From Microbacterium lemovicicum (lineage in GTDB: Bacteria; Actinomycetota; Actinomycetes; Actinomycetales; Microbacteriaceae): 64,000 nt of DNA. Made by a program: the position numbers and the translations under genes. Location of the stretch: assembly GCF_003991875.1 (NCBI RefSeq), contig NZ_CP031423.1:434001-498000 (forward strand). The letters are read 5' to 3'. Under the pieces are notes generated by a model that had not been told where the DNA came from, made no database searches, and saw only the letters and a list, made by a program, of their open reading frames with translations. Positions within the stretch are counted from its first letter, which is position 1, and each line of letters begins with the position of its first letter. Shown here piece by piece: positions 43,372 through 53,150 of this stretch.

Positions 43372-43374
43372 TGT
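43369..43374 (+). promoter_or_regulatory. Putative -10 box (leaderless start) of the small membrane-protein gene
   Basis: TAGTGT ends 6 nt before GTG 43381 and overlaps the end of the sortase gene. Confidence 0.35.
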
Positions 43375-43380
43375 GACCTG

Positions 43381-43671
43381 GTGACCCCCGCCGCACGCGT
43401 CCTCGGCATCCTGGCCATCCTGCTCGCGCTGGCGGCGACCGCGGTGCCGCTCGCCGCAGGGGCGCTGTTCGTCCTCGACGGAGAGGCGCCCTCCTTCGCG
43501 GATGCGGCGGTCGCCATCGGGGGAGCGCTCGCGCTCCTCGGGGTCGTGGCGGGCGCCGTCGGCGTGTTCCTCAGCCGGCCCCGGCCGTCGGCGGCTGCGG
43601 TCGCGGGGACGATGATCGCCGCGTTCGCGCTGCTCGGCTTCGTCGTCGCCTTCGTCATCACGACCCTCTGA
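43381..43671 (+). CDS. Small three-helix membrane protein, function unknown
   Basis: 96 residues with three hydrophobic segments (about 8-30, 40-62 and 73-95) joined by short loops; one loop is FLSRPRPSAA. No family is recognised. GTG 43381 lies 9 bp after the sortase stop. It may belong to the pilus transcript, but nothing in the protein itself shows a pilus role. Confidence 0.6.
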   Translation: MTPAARVLGILAILLALAATAVPLAAGALFVLDGEAPSFADAAVAIGGALALLGVVAGAVGVFLSRPRPSAAAVAGTMIAAFALLGFVVAFVITTL

Positions 43672-43723
43672 ACCGCCCGATCCCGCCCGCCGCCGCTCGG
43701 CGTTCCCCCAGCACCCCCGTCGG

Positions 43724-43729
43724 TAGGAT
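43724..43729 (+). promoter_or_regulatory. Putative -10 box (leaderless start) of the DUF4012 gene
   Basis: TAGGAT ends 6 nt before ATG 43736; no Shine-Dalgarno sequence is present. Confidence 0.45.
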
Positions 43730-43735
43730 CGCCGC

Positions 43736-45577
43736 ATGGTGAACGCGGCGGATGAGACGAGCGCACGTCGGTCCGGCCGCTCGGCGGGGGAGCGTCGGCG
43801 TCGCTGGCCCTGGGTCCTCGGGGGAGTGCTCGGCGTCTTCGTCGCCGGCGCCGTCGTGGTCGGCGTGCTGGGCACGGTGCTCGCCCGCGAGGCCTTCGAG
43901 GTGCGCGACGACCTCGTGGCCGCCCGCGCGAGCATCGAGACGCTCGGCGACGCCGTGAAGGCGAAGGATGCCGCGGCGATCCAGACCTCGGCCGACGAGC
44001 TCACCGCACGCACGTCCGGGGCCGCGGACATCGTCGCGGGACCCCTCTGGGACCTGGCGGCGGCGGTGCCCCAGGTCGGGGCGAACATCGACGCGGTCCA
44101 GCGCGTCACCCTGTCGGCGAAGACGCTCGTGGACGGCGCGCTCGACCCCGGCCTGCAGATCATGTCGGCGATCAACGTGGAGAACCTCGCCCTCGAGGGC
44201 GGCGGCATCGACCTCGAGCCGTTCCGCGGCGCCGCGGGCTCGCTGCCCGCCATCGCCGACGCGTTCGCCGCGGCGAAGGCCCAGACCGACCCGATCGACG
44301 TGGACGCCCTGCTTCCCGCGGTCGCGGAGCCGGTGTCGCAGGTGCGCGCCGTCATCGATCAGACCGCGCCGACGCTCGACGTCGTCAACCGATACCTGCC
44401 GACGCTGCTGGGCATGGCGGGCGCGGACGGTCCGCGCACCTACCTGCTCGTGTTCCAGAACAACGCCGAGATCCGGGCGACCGGCGGCAATCCCGCCGCG
44501 AGCATCATCATGACCGTCGACGACGGCCGCTTCGCCCTTGCGGATCAGACGAGCTCGGCCACCTTCAAGGCCACGGGCACCGCGGGCGTGACCTTCACGA
44601 CGCTTCCGCCCGAGACGCTCTCGCTCTACCCGGAGACCCTGACCCGCTACTCGCAGGACTACTCCATGACGCCCGACTTCCCGACGACGGCGCAGCTGTT
44701 CCAGGATCTCTTCAACGCCAGCTACGGGGATCGCTTCGACGGGGTCATCTCGATCGATCCGGTCGTGCTGTCCAACATGCTCGCGGTCGCCGGGCCGGTC
44801 ACCGTGGACGGCGAGGAGATCAACGCCGACAACGCCGTGCGACTCCTGCTGAGCGACGCCTACGAGCGCTACCCGCGCGGCACCGACTCCGACGTCTTCT
44901 TCGCCGCCGTCTCGCAGGCTGTGTTCGAGCACCTCACCGCAGGGAAGTGGGATCCGGCGAAGATGCTCGACGCGCTGACCGAGTCCGCGCGTCAGCAGCG
45001 CGTGTACCTCGCCTTCACCGACCCGACCGCGCAGGCCCTCGCCGTGGAGCTCAACGTCGACGGCGCCCTGCCGGAGGACACCGCGAAGACCACCCAGTTG
45101 GGCATCTACCTGAACGACTGGGGCGTCGGCAAGATCGAGTACCACCTCGCCACGGTCATGGACGCGCGCTGCGACGCAGACGCCCGCACGATGAGCGTCA
45201 GCCAGACGATGACCAACTCGATCCCCGACAGCATCCAGAGCCGCTACACCCTGACCGCGAAGGCCGGTTGGTACGGACTGCCGAACACGACGATGCTCAT
45301 CGACACCCTCTTCTTCGCGCCGCCCGGAGCCACCATCGTGTCCGTCGACCCCGGCGACGGGGACGTCCCCGGACTCGACCGCGCCGGCACCGAGAAGGGC
45401 AGCACCGCCGTGAGCAAGCTCGTGGCGCTCGCCCAGGACGAGACGCGCACCGTGTCATACACGGTGCAGTTCCCCGCGGGTGAGCTCGGCCCGCTCGACC
45501 TGCGGCACACGCCGACCGCCTCGGCGACGCCGGTCAACATCGACGCGTCCTGCGCGGCGATGTTCCCCTCCTCCTGA
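43736..45577 (+). CDS. DUF4012-family extracytoplasmic protein
   Basis: 613 residues. Basic N-terminus, one membrane helix (about 26-48), a helical stretch (about 50-210), then the DUF4012 core: YLLVFQNNAEIRATGGNPAA, MTPDFPTTAQLFQDLF and DGVISIDPVVLSNMLAVAGP, followed by VFFAAVSQAVFEHL. Family members are membrane-anchored and often near cell-envelope polymer genes; their activity is unknown to me. It lies just after the pilus locus but with its own leaderless start. Confidence 0.85.
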   Translation: MVNAADETSARRSGRSAGERRRRWPWVLGGVLGVFVAGAVVVGVLGTVLAREAFEVRDDLVAARASIETLGDAVKAKDAAAIQTSADELTARTSGAADIVAGPLWDLAAAVPQVGANIDAVQRVTLSAKTLVDGALDPGLQIMSAINVENLALEGGGIDLEPFRGAAGSLPAIADAFAAAKAQTDPIDVDALLPAVAEPVSQVRAVIDQTAPTLDVVNRYLPTLLGMAGADGPRTYLLVFQNNAEIRATGGNPAASIIMTVDDGRFALADQTSSATFKATGTAGVTFTTLPPETLSLYPETLTRYSQDYSMTPDFPTTAQLFQDLFNASYGDRFDGVISIDPVVLSNMLAVAGPVTVDGEEINADNAVRLLLSDAYERYPRGTDSDVFFAAVSQAVFEHLTAGKWDPAKMLDALTESARQQRVYLAFTDPTAQALAVELNVDGALPEDTAKTTQLGIYLNDWGVGKIEYHLATVMDARCDADARTMSVSQTMTNSIPDSIQSRYTLTAKAGWYGLPNTTMLIDTLFFAPPGATIVSVDPGDGDVPGLDRAGTEKGSTAVSKLVALAQDETRTVSYTVQFPAGELGPLDLRHTPTASATPVNIDASCAAMFPSS

Positions 45578-45675
45578 CCCGCTCACCCGATCGATCGACG
45601 GCCGCGCACTGTCGCCCGTCGCGCGAGCCGGGCATGATGGCAGGAGACGCCCACCGGGGGCCGGAAGGAGTTGTT

Positions 45676-45891
45676 ATGGGTATCGAGGATCTCGTCAACC
45701 AGGGCAAGCAGTTCCTGGACCAGAACAAGGACAAGATCGACGGAGCGCTCAAGAGCGACAAGGCCGAGGAGGTCAGCGACAAGGTGCTGGACGCCGCCGC
45801 CGAGTTCGTCAAGAAGGTCGCTCCCGACAGCGTCGACGAGAAGGTCGACGGCGTCCGCGACAGCATCGACAAGTCGATCGGCAACCAGTAG
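45676..45891 (+). CDS. Small MT0933-like (Rv0909-type) antitoxin-family protein
   Basis: 71 residues, charged and helical: MGIEDLVNQGKQFLDQNKDK, then AEEVSDKVLDAAAEFVKKVA. The pattern fits the MT0933/Rv0909-like antitoxin family of actinobacteria. No toxin gene lies beside it, so a toxin-antitoxin role is not supported by context; stress-response or structural roles are possible. ATG 45676 follows GGAAGGAG. An in-frame upstream ATG at 45634 lacks a ribosome binding site. Confidence 0.7.
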   Translation: MGIEDLVNQGKQFLDQNKDKIDGALKSDKAEEVSDKVLDAAAEFVKKVAPDSVDEKVDGVRDSIDKSIGNQ

Positions 45892-45909
45892 CCCACTCCG
45901 ACCGTTCGG

Positions 45910-45939
45910 ACGACCCGGGAGCGCAGGCTCCCGGGTCGT
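45910..45939 (+). terminator. Terminator after the MT0933-like gene
   Basis: A perfect 13-bp stem (45910-45922 with 45927-45939) with a GCAG loop, followed by T. It separates this gene from the S10 operon promoter. Confidence 0.8.
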
Positions 45940-45972
45940 TCCGCGTCCGGGGGAGTGCCTGTCGCGGATGTC

Positions 45973-46016
45973 GCGACACGCCCGAGTTTGCGACACGCCC
46001 GGGGTGCACGTAGACT
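45973..46016 (+). promoter_or_regulatory. S10 operon promoter with tandem GCGACACGCCCG boxes
   Basis: -35 TTGCGA (45988-45993) and -10 TAGACT (46011-46016) are spaced by 17 bp. Two direct copies of GCGACACGCCCG lie at 45973-45984 and 45990-46001; the first sits just upstream of the -35 and the second overlaps it. The first copy plus AGTT also occurs at the infA promoter (59589-59604). Confidence 0.75.
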
Positions 46017-46348
46017 AACGAGGTTCCACATTCCGGTGGTCCTTGTGCTGTACAAGCGCGAGAGCGACCGGTCACTGTCAGGGCAGTGCATAGGCGGCGC
46101 GTAGCGCAGGGTCCTAGGCCGCGGGCAGCAGAACGACACATCCACACTCCCATCCCCTTCGCCGGGGAAGCGCACGCGTGCGCGGGAGGGGGAGCCGGAT
46201 GCCGCGGCATCCGGTTTGACATGAGAACAGCGGTGCAGCAGCGCCCGTGAGAACGGGCCGAAGTGCCATGGCGCGAGAGCGCCACCGTGCGTCCAATGCC
46301 CCTGGGACCTCCAGGACGGTAAGACGCGAGAAAGAGAGTGAGCAGACA
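46017..46348 (+). ncRNA. Long structured 5' leader of the S10 operon
   Basis: About 330 nt between promoter and rpsJ hold no convincing gene but several hairpins: CACTG/CAGTG (46073-46088), a 20-bp palindrome CCGGATGCCGCGGCATCCGG (46195-46214) followed by TTT, GCCCGT-GAGA-ACGGGC (46243-46258), GGCGC-GAGA-GCGCC (46270-46283) and CCTGG/CCAGG (46301-46315). The 11-nt string GCGCGAGAGCG occurs twice (46056, 46271). Two hairpins have GNRA-type loops. A ribosomal-protein feedback leader is likely, as S10 operons in other bacteria are controlled in the leader; which protein binds here is unknown. Confidence 0.6.
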
Positions 46349-46657
46349 ATGGCGGGACAGAAGATCCGCATTCGCCTGAAGTCGTACGACCACGAAGTCA
46401 TCGACTCGTCGGCGCGCAAGATCGTCGACACCGTGACCCGTGCGGGCGCGACGGTCGTGGGCCCCGTGCCCCTTCCGACCGAGAAGAACGTGATCGCCGT
46501 GATCCGTTCCCCCCACAAGTACAAGGACAGCCGCGAGCACTTCGAGATGCGCACCCACAAGCGCCTCATCGACATCATCGACCCGACGCCCAAGGCCGTC
46601 GACTCGCTGATGCGTCTCGACCTCCCGGCCGACGTCAACATCGAGATCAAGCTCTGA
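46349..46657 (+). CDS. rpsJ: 30S ribosomal protein S10
   Basis: 102 residues, the standard S10 length. It sits in the 30S head and also takes part in NusB-dependent antitermination. [27 protein letters not shown] and [15 protein letters not shown] are conserved. ATG 46349 follows GAAAGAGAG; an in-frame ATG farther upstream (46247) lies in the structured leader and would add residues absent from S10. First gene of the S10 operon. Confidence 0.98.
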   Translation: MAGQKIRIRLKSYDHEVIDSSARKIVDTVTRAGATVVGPVPLPTEKNVIAVIRSPHKYKDSREHFEMRTHKRLIDIIDPTPKAVDSLMRLDLPADVNIEIKL

Positions 46658-46665
46658 GGATCGAC

Positions 46666-47325
46666 ATGGCCGACATCAACTCCAAGATTTCCAAGGGACT
46701 GCTGGGCACCAAGCTCGGCATGACCCAGGTCTGGAACGAGCAGGGCAAGCTCGTCCCCGTCACCGTCATCGAGATCGCGCCGAACCTGGTCACCCAGGTG
46801 CGCACGCCCGAGAAGGACGGCTACAACGCCGTTCAGATCGCGTACGGCCAGATCGACCCCCGCAAGGTGAACAAGCCGCAGACGGCCCACTTCGAGGCCG
46901 CCGGTGTGACCCCGCGTCGCCACCTCACGGAGATCCGCACCGCGGATGCTGCTGACTACTCACTCGGTCAGGAGCTCACCGTGGACGGCGTCTTCGAGGC
47001 CGGCCAGCTGGTCGACGTCGTCGGCACCAGCAAGGGCAAGGGCTTCGCCGGTGTCATGAAGCGTCACAACTTCAAGGGTGTCTCCGCTTCGCACGGTTCG
47101 CACCGCAACCACCGCAAGCCCGGCTCCATCGGCGCGTCCTCGACCCCGAGCCGCGTCTTCAAGGGCATGCGCATGGCCGGCCGTATGGGTGGCGAGCGCG
47201 TGACCGTCCTCAACCTCACGGTGCACGCCGTCGACGCCGAGAGGGGTCTGCTGCTCGTCAAGGGCGCCGTCCCCGGCGCGCGCGGCCGCATCGTCTACGT
47301 CCGCAACGCAGTGAAGGGTGCCTGA
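46666..47325 (+). CDS. rplC: 50S ribosomal protein L3
   Basis: 219 residues. An early 50S assembly protein near the peptidyl-transferase centre. [12 protein letters not shown] at the N-terminus and the loop [20 protein letters not shown] with [13 protein letters not shown] are typical. Starts 9 bp after rpsJ. Confidence 0.97.
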   Translation: MADINSKISKGLLGTKLGMTQVWNEQGKLVPVTVIEIAPNLVTQVRTPEKDGYNAVQIAYGQIDPRKVNKPQTAHFEAAGVTPRRHLTEIRTADAADYSLGQELTVDGVFEAGQLVDVVGTSKGKGFAGVMKRHNFKGVSASHGSHRNHRKPGSIGASSTPSRVFKGMRMAGRMGGERVTVLNLTVHAVDAERGLLLVKGAVPGARGRIVYVRNAVKGA

Positions 47326-47329
47326 ACTC

Positions 47330-48013
47330 ATGGCTGACTCGACCCTCGCGCTCGACGTCCTGAAGGCCGACGGCCAGAAGGTCGGCTCCGTGGAGCTGCC
47401 CGCCGCCATCTTCGACGTCAAGACGAACATCCCCCTCATCCACCAGGTCGTCGTCGCGCAGCGCGCGGCGGCTCGCCAGGGAACCCACTCGACCAAGCGT
47501 CGCGGTGAGGTCTCGGGCGCCGGCCGCAAGCCCTTCAAGCAGAAGGGCACCGGTAACGCCCGTCAGGGCTCGATCCGTGCGCCGCACATGACCGGCGGTG
47601 GCATCGTCCACGGGCCCAAGCCGCGCGACTACTCGCAGCGCACGCCCAAGAAGATGATCTCGGCAGCGCTCCTCGGTGCGCTGAGCGACCGCGCCCGCGG
47701 CTCGCGCCTGCACGTCGTGGACTCGTTCGCGATCGAGGGTGCGCCCTCGACCCGCGCCGCGGCCACCGTGCTGGCAGCGCTGGCGCCGACCAAGAACGTG
47801 CTGGTCATCATCGCCCGCGATGACGACCTCAGCGCGCTGAGCGTCCGCAACCTCGCGTACGTGCACGTGCTGTACTCCGACCAGCTGAACGCCTACGACG
47901 TGCTCGTCTCCGACGACATCGTCTTCACCAAGCCCGCCTTCGACGCGTTCGTCGCATCCAAGGCCGGCGCGTCGACCGAGCTCGACACGAGCTCCGAGGA
48001 GGTCTCGGCATGA
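47330..48013 (+). CDS. rplD: 50S ribosomal protein L4
   Basis: 227 residues. L4 lines the exit tunnel and in E. coli regulates the S10 operon. The tunnel loop is visible as [20 protein letters not shown] followed by [17 protein letters not shown] 47330 lies 5 bp after rplC. The C-terminus is acidic and longer than the shortest homologues. The stop overlaps rplW by 4 nt. Confidence 0.96.
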   Translation: MADSTLALDVLKADGQKVGSVELPAAIFDVKTNIPLIHQVVVAQRAAARQGTHSTKRRGEVSGAGRKPFKQKGTGNARQGSIRAPHMTGGGIVHGPKPRDYSQRTPKKMISAALLGALSDRARGSRLHVVDSFAIEGAPSTRAAATVLAALAPTKNVLVIIARDDDLSALSVRNLAYVHVLYSDQLNAYDVLVSDDIVFTKPAFDAFVASKAGASTELDTSSEEVSA

Positions 48014-48309
48014 CCGGCATCGACAAGGACCCGCGCGACATCATCCTGAAGCCGGTCGTCTCCGAGAAGAGCTACGGGCTCATCGACGAGGGCAAGTACA
48101 CGTTCCTCGTGGACCCCCGCGCCTCGAAGACCGAGATCAAGCTCGCCATCGAGAAGATCTTCGGCGTCAAGGTCGCGTCGGTGAACACCATCAACCGCGT
48201 GGGCAAGACCCGTCGCACCCGCTTCGGCACCGGCAAGCGCAAGGACACCAAGCGCGCCATCGTGAGCCTGAAGTCGGGCACCATCGACATCTTCACGGCA
48301 GTCGGCTGA
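48010..48309 (+). CDS. rplW: 50S ribosomal protein L23
   Basis: 99 residues, the normal size. L23 sits at the tunnel exit and docks trigger factor and [23 protein letters not shown] and [18 protein letters not shown] are conserved. It overlaps rplD (ATGA). Confidence 0.96.
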   Translation: MTGIDKDPRDIILKPVVSEKSYGLIDEGKYTFLVDPRASKTEIKLAIEKIFGVKVASVNTINRVGKTRRTRFGTGKRKDTKRAIVSLKSGTIDIFTAVG

Positions 48310-48334
48310 CGGTCGGGATAGAGGACTAGAGAAC

Positions 48335-49174
48335 ATGGCTATTCGCAAGTACAAGCCCACGACCCCGGGTCGCCGCGGCTCGTCGGTGGCAGACTTCGCC
48401 GAGATCACCCGATCGACGCCGGAGAAGTCGCTGCTGCGCCCGCTCGCCAAGACCGGTGGTCGCAACAACCAGGGCCGCATCACCACCCGCCACATCGGCG
48501 GCGGTCACAAGCGCCAGTACCGTCTCATCGACTTCCGTCGCAACGACAAGGACGGCATCGACGCGAAGGTCGCTCACATCGAGTACGACCCGAACCGCAC
48601 CGCGCGCATCGCGCTGCTGCACTACGCGGACGGCGAGAAGCGCTACATCATCGCGCCGAACAAGCTGTCGCAGGGTGACGTGGTCGAGTCCGGCGCCGGT
48701 GCCGACATCAAGCCCGGCAACAATCTGCCGCTGCGCAACATCCCCACCGGTACGGTCATCCACGCCATCGAGCTCCGCCCCGGCGGCGGCGCGAAGATGG
48801 CCCGGTCGGCGGGCACCTCCGTGCGCCTCGTCGCCAAGGACGGCCCCTACGCCCAGCTGCGTCTGCCCTCGGGCGAGATCCGCAACGTCGATGCGCGCTG
48901 CCGCGCGACCATCGGCGAGGTCGGCAACGCCGAGCAGTCGAACATCAACTGGGGCAAGGCCGGCCGCAACCGCTGGAAGGGCATCCGCCCGACCGTCCGC
49001 GGTGTCGCGATGAACCCGGTCGACCACCCCCACGGTGGTGGTGAGGGCAAGACCTCCGGTGGTCGTCACCCCGTTTCCCCTTGGGGCCAGGCTGAGGGTC
49101 GCACCCGCCACGCCAACAAGGAGAGCGACAAGTACATCGTCCGCCGTCGCAATGCCGGCAAGAAGCGCAAGTAG
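48335..49174 (+). CDS. rplB: 50S ribosomal protein L2
   Basis: 279 residues. L2 supports subunit association and the peptidyl-transferase centre. [15 protein letters not shown] at the start, [19 protein letters not shown], and the conserved [13 protein letters not shown] with its His-rich loop are present. About 25 bp separate it from rplW. Confidence 0.98.
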   Translation: MAIRKYKPTTPGRRGSSVADFAEITRSTPEKSLLRPLAKTGGRNNQGRITTRHIGGGHKRQYRLIDFRRNDKDGIDAKVAHIEYDPNRTARIALLHYADGEKRYIIAPNKLSQGDVVESGAGADIKPGNNLPLRNIPTGTVIHAIELRPGGGAKMARSAGTSVRLVAKDGPYAQLRLPSGEIRNVDARCRATIGEVGNAEQSNINWGKAGRNRWKGIRPTVRGVAMNPVDHPHGGGEGKTSGGRHPVSPWGQAEGRTRHANKESDKYIVRRRNAGKKRK

Positions 49175-49186
49175 GAGTAGAGGAAG

Positions 49187-49468
49187 ATGCCTCGCAGCCT
49201 TAAGAAGGGCCCCTTCGTCGACGAGCACCTGCTTCGCAAGGTCGTCGTCCAGAACGAAGCCGGTTCCAAGAACGTCATCAAGACCTGGTCCCGTCGCTCG
49301 ATGATCGTGCCGGCCATGCTCGGCCACACGATCGCCGTGCACGACGGTCGCAAGCACATCCCCGTGTTCGTGACCGAGACCATGGTCGGTCACAAACTGG
49401 GCGAATTCGCGCCCACCCGCACCTTCCGCGGCCACGTGAAGGACGACAAGAAGGGCCGTCGCCGCTGA
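49187..49468 (+). CDS. rpsS: 30S ribosomal protein S19
   Basis: 93 residues, typical of S19. It binds S13 and 16S rRNA in the 30S head. [19 protein letters not shown] and [20 protein letters not shown] are characteristic. Starts 12 bp after rplB. Confidence 0.97.
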   Translation: MPRSLKKGPFVDEHLLRKVVVQNEAGSKNVIKTWSRRSMIVPAMLGHTIAVHDGRKHIPVFVTETMVGHKLGEFAPTRTFRGHVKDDKKGRRR

Positions 49469-49490
49469 CGCGGCGGCAGAGGAGAGAGAA

Positions 49491-49886
49491 ATGGTGGAGT
49501 CCATCGCACGCGTGCGACACATCCGCGTGACCCCTCAGAAGGCTCGTCGTGTCGTTGCGCTCATCAAGGGGAAGCAGGCCGAAGAGGCCCTCGCCATCCT
49601 GAAGTTCGCGCCGCAGAGCGCGAGCGAGCCGATCTACAAGCTCGTGGCAGCAGCCATGGCGAACGCCCGCGTCACCGCGGACAAGACGAACGAGTTCCTG
49701 GATGACCAGGACCTCTACGTCAAGAACGCCTACGTGGACGAGGGCACGACGCTCAAGCGTTTCCAGCCCCGCGCCCAGGGTCGCGCATTCCAGATCAAGA
49801 AGCGCACGAGCCACATCACGGTCGTGCTCGCAACCCCCGAGGTCGCCGACGCGGCCCCGGCCGCCCAGAAGAAGGCGAGCAAGTAA
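49491..49886 (+). CDS. rplV: 50S ribosomal protein L22
   Basis: 131 residues. L22 lines the exit tunnel. [20 protein letters not shown] and [20 protein letters not shown] are conserved; the C-terminus has a short Ala/Lys-rich tail ([11 protein letters not shown]). Its stop overlaps the rpsC start by 1 nt (TAATG). Confidence 0.97.
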   Translation: MVESIARVRHIRVTPQKARRVVALIKGKQAEEALAILKFAPQSASEPIYKLVAAAMANARVTADKTNEFLDDQDLYVKNAYVDEGTTLKRFQPRAQGRAFQIKKRTSHITVVLATPEVADAAPAAQKKASK

Positions 49887-50647
49887 TGGGCCAGAAGGTA
49901 AACCCGTACGGCTTCCGCCTCGGCATCACCACCGACCACGTGTCGCGCTGGTTCTCCGACTCGACGAAGCCCGGACAGCGCTACGCCGACTACGTCGCCG
50001 AGGACATCCGTATCCGCAAGCTGCTGCAGTCGAACCTCGACCGCGCCGGCGTCAGCAACATCGAGATCGAGCGCACGCGTGACCGCGTCCGCGTCGACAT
50101 CCACACCGCCCGCCCGGGCATCGTGATCGGTCGCCGCGGCGCCGAGGCCGAGCGCATCCGCGCCGACCTCGAGAAGCTCACCGGCAAGCAGATCCAGCTG
50201 AACATCCTCGAGGTCAAGAACCCCGAGGCCGACGCTCAGCTCGTCGCTCAGGGTGTCGCCGAGCAGCTCTCCGCACGTGTGGCCTTCCGCCGCGCGATGC
50301 GCAAGGGTCTGCAGGGTGCGCAGCGCGCCGGCGCCAAGGGCGTCCGCATCCAGGTCTCCGGCCGCCTCGGCGGCGCCGAGATGAGCCGCTCGGAGTTCTA
50401 CCGCGAGGGTCGCGTGCCGCTGCACACGCTCCGCGCGAACATCGACTACGGCTTCTACGAGGCGAAGACCACCTTCGGCCGCATCGGTGTGAAGGTCTGG
50501 ATCTACAAGGGCGACCTCACCAACAAGGAGCTCGCTCGCGAGCAGGCCAACGCACCGAAGGCTCCCCGTGGTCGTGACGACCGCGGTGGCGACCGTCGTC
50601 GTGGTCCCCGCAACGATGCCCCCGTGGCAGAAGGAGCGTCGGCGTAA
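49886..50647 (+). CDS. rpsC: 30S ribosomal protein S3
   Basis: 253 residues. S3 lies at the mRNA entry channel and has helicase activity with S4. The KH domain motif [13 protein letters not shown] and the N-terminal [20 protein letters not shown] are conserved. The C-terminus ends in an Arg/Gly/Asp-rich tail ([17 protein letters not shown]) common in actinobacteria. TAATG overlaps at both ends couple it to rplV and rplP. Confidence 0.97.
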   Translation: MGQKVNPYGFRLGITTDHVSRWFSDSTKPGQRYADYVAEDIRIRKLLQSNLDRAGVSNIEIERTRDRVRVDIHTARPGIVIGRRGAEAERIRADLEKLTGKQIQLNILEVKNPEADAQLVAQGVAEQLSARVAFRRAMRKGLQGAQRAGAKGVRIQVSGRLGGAEMSRSEFYREGRVPLHTLRANIDYGFYEAKTTFGRIGVKVWIYKGDLTNKELAREQANAPKAPRGRDDRGGDRRRGPRNDAPVAEGASA

Positions 50648-51066
50648 TGCTCATCCCCCGCAAGGTCAAGTACCGCAAGCAGCACCACCCGGGTCGCTCG
50701 GGCCAGGCCACCGGTGGCACCAAGGTGTCGTTCGGTGAGTTCGGCATCCAGGCGCTCACGCCCGCTTACGTGACCAACCGTCAGATCGAGTCCGCTCGTA
50801 TCGCCATGACGCGTCACATCAAGCGCGGTGGAAAGGTGTGGATCAACATCTACCCCGACCGTCCGCTCACCAAGAAGCCCGCTGAGACCCGCATGGGTTC
50901 CGGTAAGGGTTCGCCGGAGTGGTGGGTCGCCAACGTCAAGCCGGGTCGCGTCCTGTTCGAGGTCGCCGGTGTCAACGAGGAGCTCGCTCGCGAGGCCCTG
51001 ACCCGTGCCATTCACAAGCTGCCGCTCAAGGCACGCATCATCAAGCGCGAGGAGGGCGACGCGTAA
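50647..51066 (+). CDS. rplP: 50S ribosomal protein L16
   Basis: 139 residues. L16 helps place tRNA in the A site. [19 protein letters not shown] and [20 protein letters not shown] (in part) are conserved, as is [17 protein letters not shown] overlap with rpsC and rpmC. Confidence 0.97.
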   Translation: MLIPRKVKYRKQHHPGRSGQATGGTKVSFGEFGIQALTPAYVTNRQIESARIAMTRHIKRGGKVWINIYPDRPLTKKPAETRMGSGKGSPEWWVANVKPGRVLFEVAGVNEELAREALTRAIHKLPLKARIIKREEGDA

Positions 51067-51380
51067 TGGCGATCGGCACCAAGCAGCTCGCTCCGAGCGA
51101 GCTCGACACGTTCGAAGACCAGCGCCTCGTCGAGGAGCTGCGCAAGGCCAAGGAAGAGCTGTTCAACCTGCGCTTCCAGTCGGCCACCGGCCAGCTCGAG
51201 AGCCACGGCCGCATCCGCGCCGTGAAGCGCGACATCGCGCGGCTCTACACCGTCATCCGTGAGCGCGAGCTCGGCATCCGTGCCACGCCCGCTCCCGTGG
51301 AGGCGGCGACCAAGGCGAAGAAGACGAAGGCCAAGAAGGCGGATGCCGCCGACGAGGCCGTGAAGGAAGAGGCCGAGTGA
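51066..51380 (+). CDS. rpmC: 50S ribosomal protein L29 with a Lys/Ala-rich C-terminal tail
   Basis: 104 residues. The L29 core (about 1-72) has [18 protein letters not shown] and [20 protein letters not shown]. It is followed by a ~30-residue tail rich in Lys, Ala and Glu ([20 protein letters not shown]), well beyond the usual 65-75 residue length. L29 lies near the tunnel exit. ATG 51066 overlaps the rplP stop; TGATG overlap with rpsQ. Confidence 0.95.
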   Translation: MAIGTKQLAPSELDTFEDQRLVEELRKAKEELFNLRFQSATGQLESHGRIRAVKRDIARLYTVIRERELGIRATPAPVEAATKAKKTKAKKADAADEAVKEEAE

Positions 51381-51766
51381 TGGCTGAGACCACTGAGAAG
51401 AAGGCCGCCCCCAAGAAGGCGGCCCCCAAGAAGACCGCTGCCGCCGAGGTCGAGACCCCCGTGGTCGAGGTCGCCGGACACGAGGGCGCCGAGCACGACG
51501 TGCGCGACGCCGATGCCCGCGGCTACCGCAAGTCGCGTCGCGGCTACGTCGTGAGCGACAAGATGGACAAGACGATCGTCGTCGAGGTCGAGGACCGCGT
51601 GAAGCACCCCCTCTACGGCAAGGTCATCCGTCGCACCTCCAAGGTGAAGGCGCACGACGAGGCCAACGCGGCCGGCATCGGCGACCTGGTCCTCATCAAC
51701 GAGACCCGTCCGCTGAGCGCCACCAAGCGCTGGCGCCTGGTCGAGATCCTCGAGAAGGCCAAGTAG
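51380..51766 (+). CDS. rpsQ: 30S ribosomal protein S17 with a Lys/Ala/Pro-rich N-terminal extension
   Basis: 128 residues. The first ~48 are a low-complexity extension with repeated [13 protein letters not shown] pieces and an acidic part; the S17 core starts at [20 protein letters not shown] and ends [11 protein letters not shown]. Typical S17 is 80-90 residues. I use ATG 51380 (overlapping the rpmC stop) rather than GTG 51377. Last gene of the S10 operon before rplN. Confidence 0.94.
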   Translation: MAETTEKKAAPKKAAPKKTAAAEVETPVVEVAGHEGAEHDVRDADARGYRKSRRGYVVSDKMDKTIVVEVEDRVKHPLYGKVIRRTSKVKAHDEANAAGIGDLVLINETRPLSATKRWRLVEILEKAK

Positions 51767-51800
51767 GCCTCCGGCCCGCTTGGAACCCAAGGAGTAAAAA

Positions 51801-52169
51801 GTGATCCAGCAGGAATCCCGCGTCAAGGTCGCGGACAACACCGGTGCGAAGGAGCTGCTCACCATCCGTGTGCTCGGCGGCTCGCAGCGTCGGTACGCCG
51901 GTCTGGGCGACACCATCGTCGCCACCGTCAAGGACGCGATCCCGGGCGGCAACGTCAAGAAGGGCGATGTGGTCAAGGCCGTCATCGTCCGCACCGTCAA
52001 GGAGACCCGTCGTCCCGACGGCTCGTACATCAAGTTCGACGAGAACGCCGCCGTCATCCTGAAGAGCGACGGGGAGCCTCGCGGCACCCGCATCTTCGGG
52101 CCGGTCGGTCGTGAGCTTCGTGACAAGAAGTTCATGAAGATCGTCTCGCTCGCACCGGAGGTCATCTGA
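51801..52169 (+). CDS. rplN: 50S ribosomal protein L14
   Basis: 122 residues, the invariant L14 length. It forms an intersubunit bridge and is the target of the silencing factor Rsf[21 protein letters not shown] and the C-terminal [16 protein letters not shown] are conserved. GTG start with AAGGAG upstream. First gene of the spc group; 34 bp after rpsQ. Confidence 0.98.
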   Translation: MIQQESRVKVADNTGAKELLTIRVLGGSQRRYAGLGDTIVATVKDAIPGGNVKKGDVVKAVIVRTVKETRRPDGSYIKFDENAAVILKSDGEPRGTRIFGPVGRELRDKKFMKIVSLAPEVI

Positions 52170-52171
52170 TC

Positions 52172-52531
52172 ATGGCGAAGATCAAGAAGGGCGACCTGGT
52201 TCAGGTCATCTCGGGCGCCAAGCCCGAGCGCGGCGGAGACCGCGGCAAGCAGGGCAAGGTCCTCGAGGTCCTCGTCGAGCAGAACCGCGTGATCGTCGAA
52301 GGCGTGAACTACGTCACGAAGCACAACCGCGTCGGCCAGACCCAGCGCGGCACCAAGACGGGCGGCATCGAGACCTTCGAGGCCCCCATCCACATCTCCA
52401 ACGTCGCCGTCGTCGACCCCTCGACCAAGAAGCCGACCCGCGTCGGCCGCCGGGTCGAGGAGCAGGTCAAGGACGGCGTCAAGCGCACCGTCCGCGTGCG
52501 CTTCGCGAAGAAGTCAGGCAAGGACCTCTGA
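52172..52531 (+). CDS. rplX: 50S ribosomal protein L24
   Basis: 119 residues. The KOW motif [11 protein letters not shown] with [10 protein letters not shown] starts the protein. L24 initiates 50S assembly. It begins 2 bp after rplN and overlaps rplE by 1 nt (TGATG). Confidence 0.97.
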   Translation: MAKIKKGDLVQVISGAKPERGGDRGKQGKVLEVLVEQNRVIVEGVNYVTKHNRVGQTQRGTKTGGIETFEAPIHISNVAVVDPSTKKPTRVGRRVEEQVKDGVKRTVRVRFAKKSGKDL

Positions 52532-53121
52532 TGAGCACCGCAACTGCCGCGCAGACTGGCAAGACCCAGCCGCGCCTCAAGCAGAAGTACAACACCGAGA
52601 TCAAGAAGGCCCTGCAGGAGGAGTTCGGCTACGCGAACGTCATGCAGACGCCCGGCCTGGTCAAGGTCGTCGTGAACACCGGCGTCGGCGAGGCGGCTCG
52701 TGACAGCAAGGTGATCGATGGCGCGGTCGACGACCTCACCAAGATCACCGGCCAGAAGCCGATCGTGACGAAGGCCCGCAAGTCCATCGCCCAGTTCAAG
52801 CTGCGCGAGGGCCAGGCCATCGGCGCGCACGTCACCCTCCGCGGTGACCGTGCGTGGGAGTTCATCGACCGTCTCGTCTCGCTGGCCCTGCCCCGCATCC
52901 GCGACTTCCGCGGTCTGTCGGGCGCCCAGTTCGACGGCAACGGCAACTACACGTTCGGCCTGCAGGAGCAGTCGGTCTTCCACGAGATCGACCAGGACAA
53001 GATCGATCGCGTCCGCGGCTTCGACATCACCGTCGTCACCACCGCGAAGACGGATGCCGAGGGCCGGGCGCTGCTGCGTCACCTGGGCTTCCCGTTCCGC
53101 ACCGAGGACAACCAGTCCTGA
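52531..53121 (+). CDS. rplE: 50S ribosomal protein L5
   Basis: 196 residues. L5 binds 5S rRNA and contacts P-site t[19 protein letters not shown] and the C-terminal [20 protein letters not shown] are conserved. The N-terminus has a short extra segment ([15 protein letters not shown]). The 91-bp gap that follows holds hairpins but no rpsN, which usually sits here. Confidence 0.97.
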   Translation: MSTATAAQTGKTQPRLKQKYNTEIKKALQEEFGYANVMQTPGLVKVVVNTGVGEAARDSKVIDGAVDDLTKITGQKPIVTKARKSIAQFKLREGQAIGAHVTLRGDRAWEFIDRLVSLALPRIRDFRGLSGAQFDGNGNYTFGLQEQSVFHEIDQDKIDRVRGFDITVVTTAKTDAEGRALLRHLGFPFRTEDNQS

Positions 53122-53129
53122 AACCATCT

Positions 53130-53150
53130 GGTCCCGGGCCTTCCGGGACC
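53130..53150 (+). other. Hairpin in the rplE-rpsH spacer
   Basis: GGTCCCGG (53130-53137) pairs with CCGGGACC (53143-53150) around a GCCTT loop. A second smaller inverted pair, CGCCCG/CGGGCG, lies near 53166-53182. It may be a partial terminator or a protein-binding site for spc operon control; either is inference. Confidence 0.4.
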
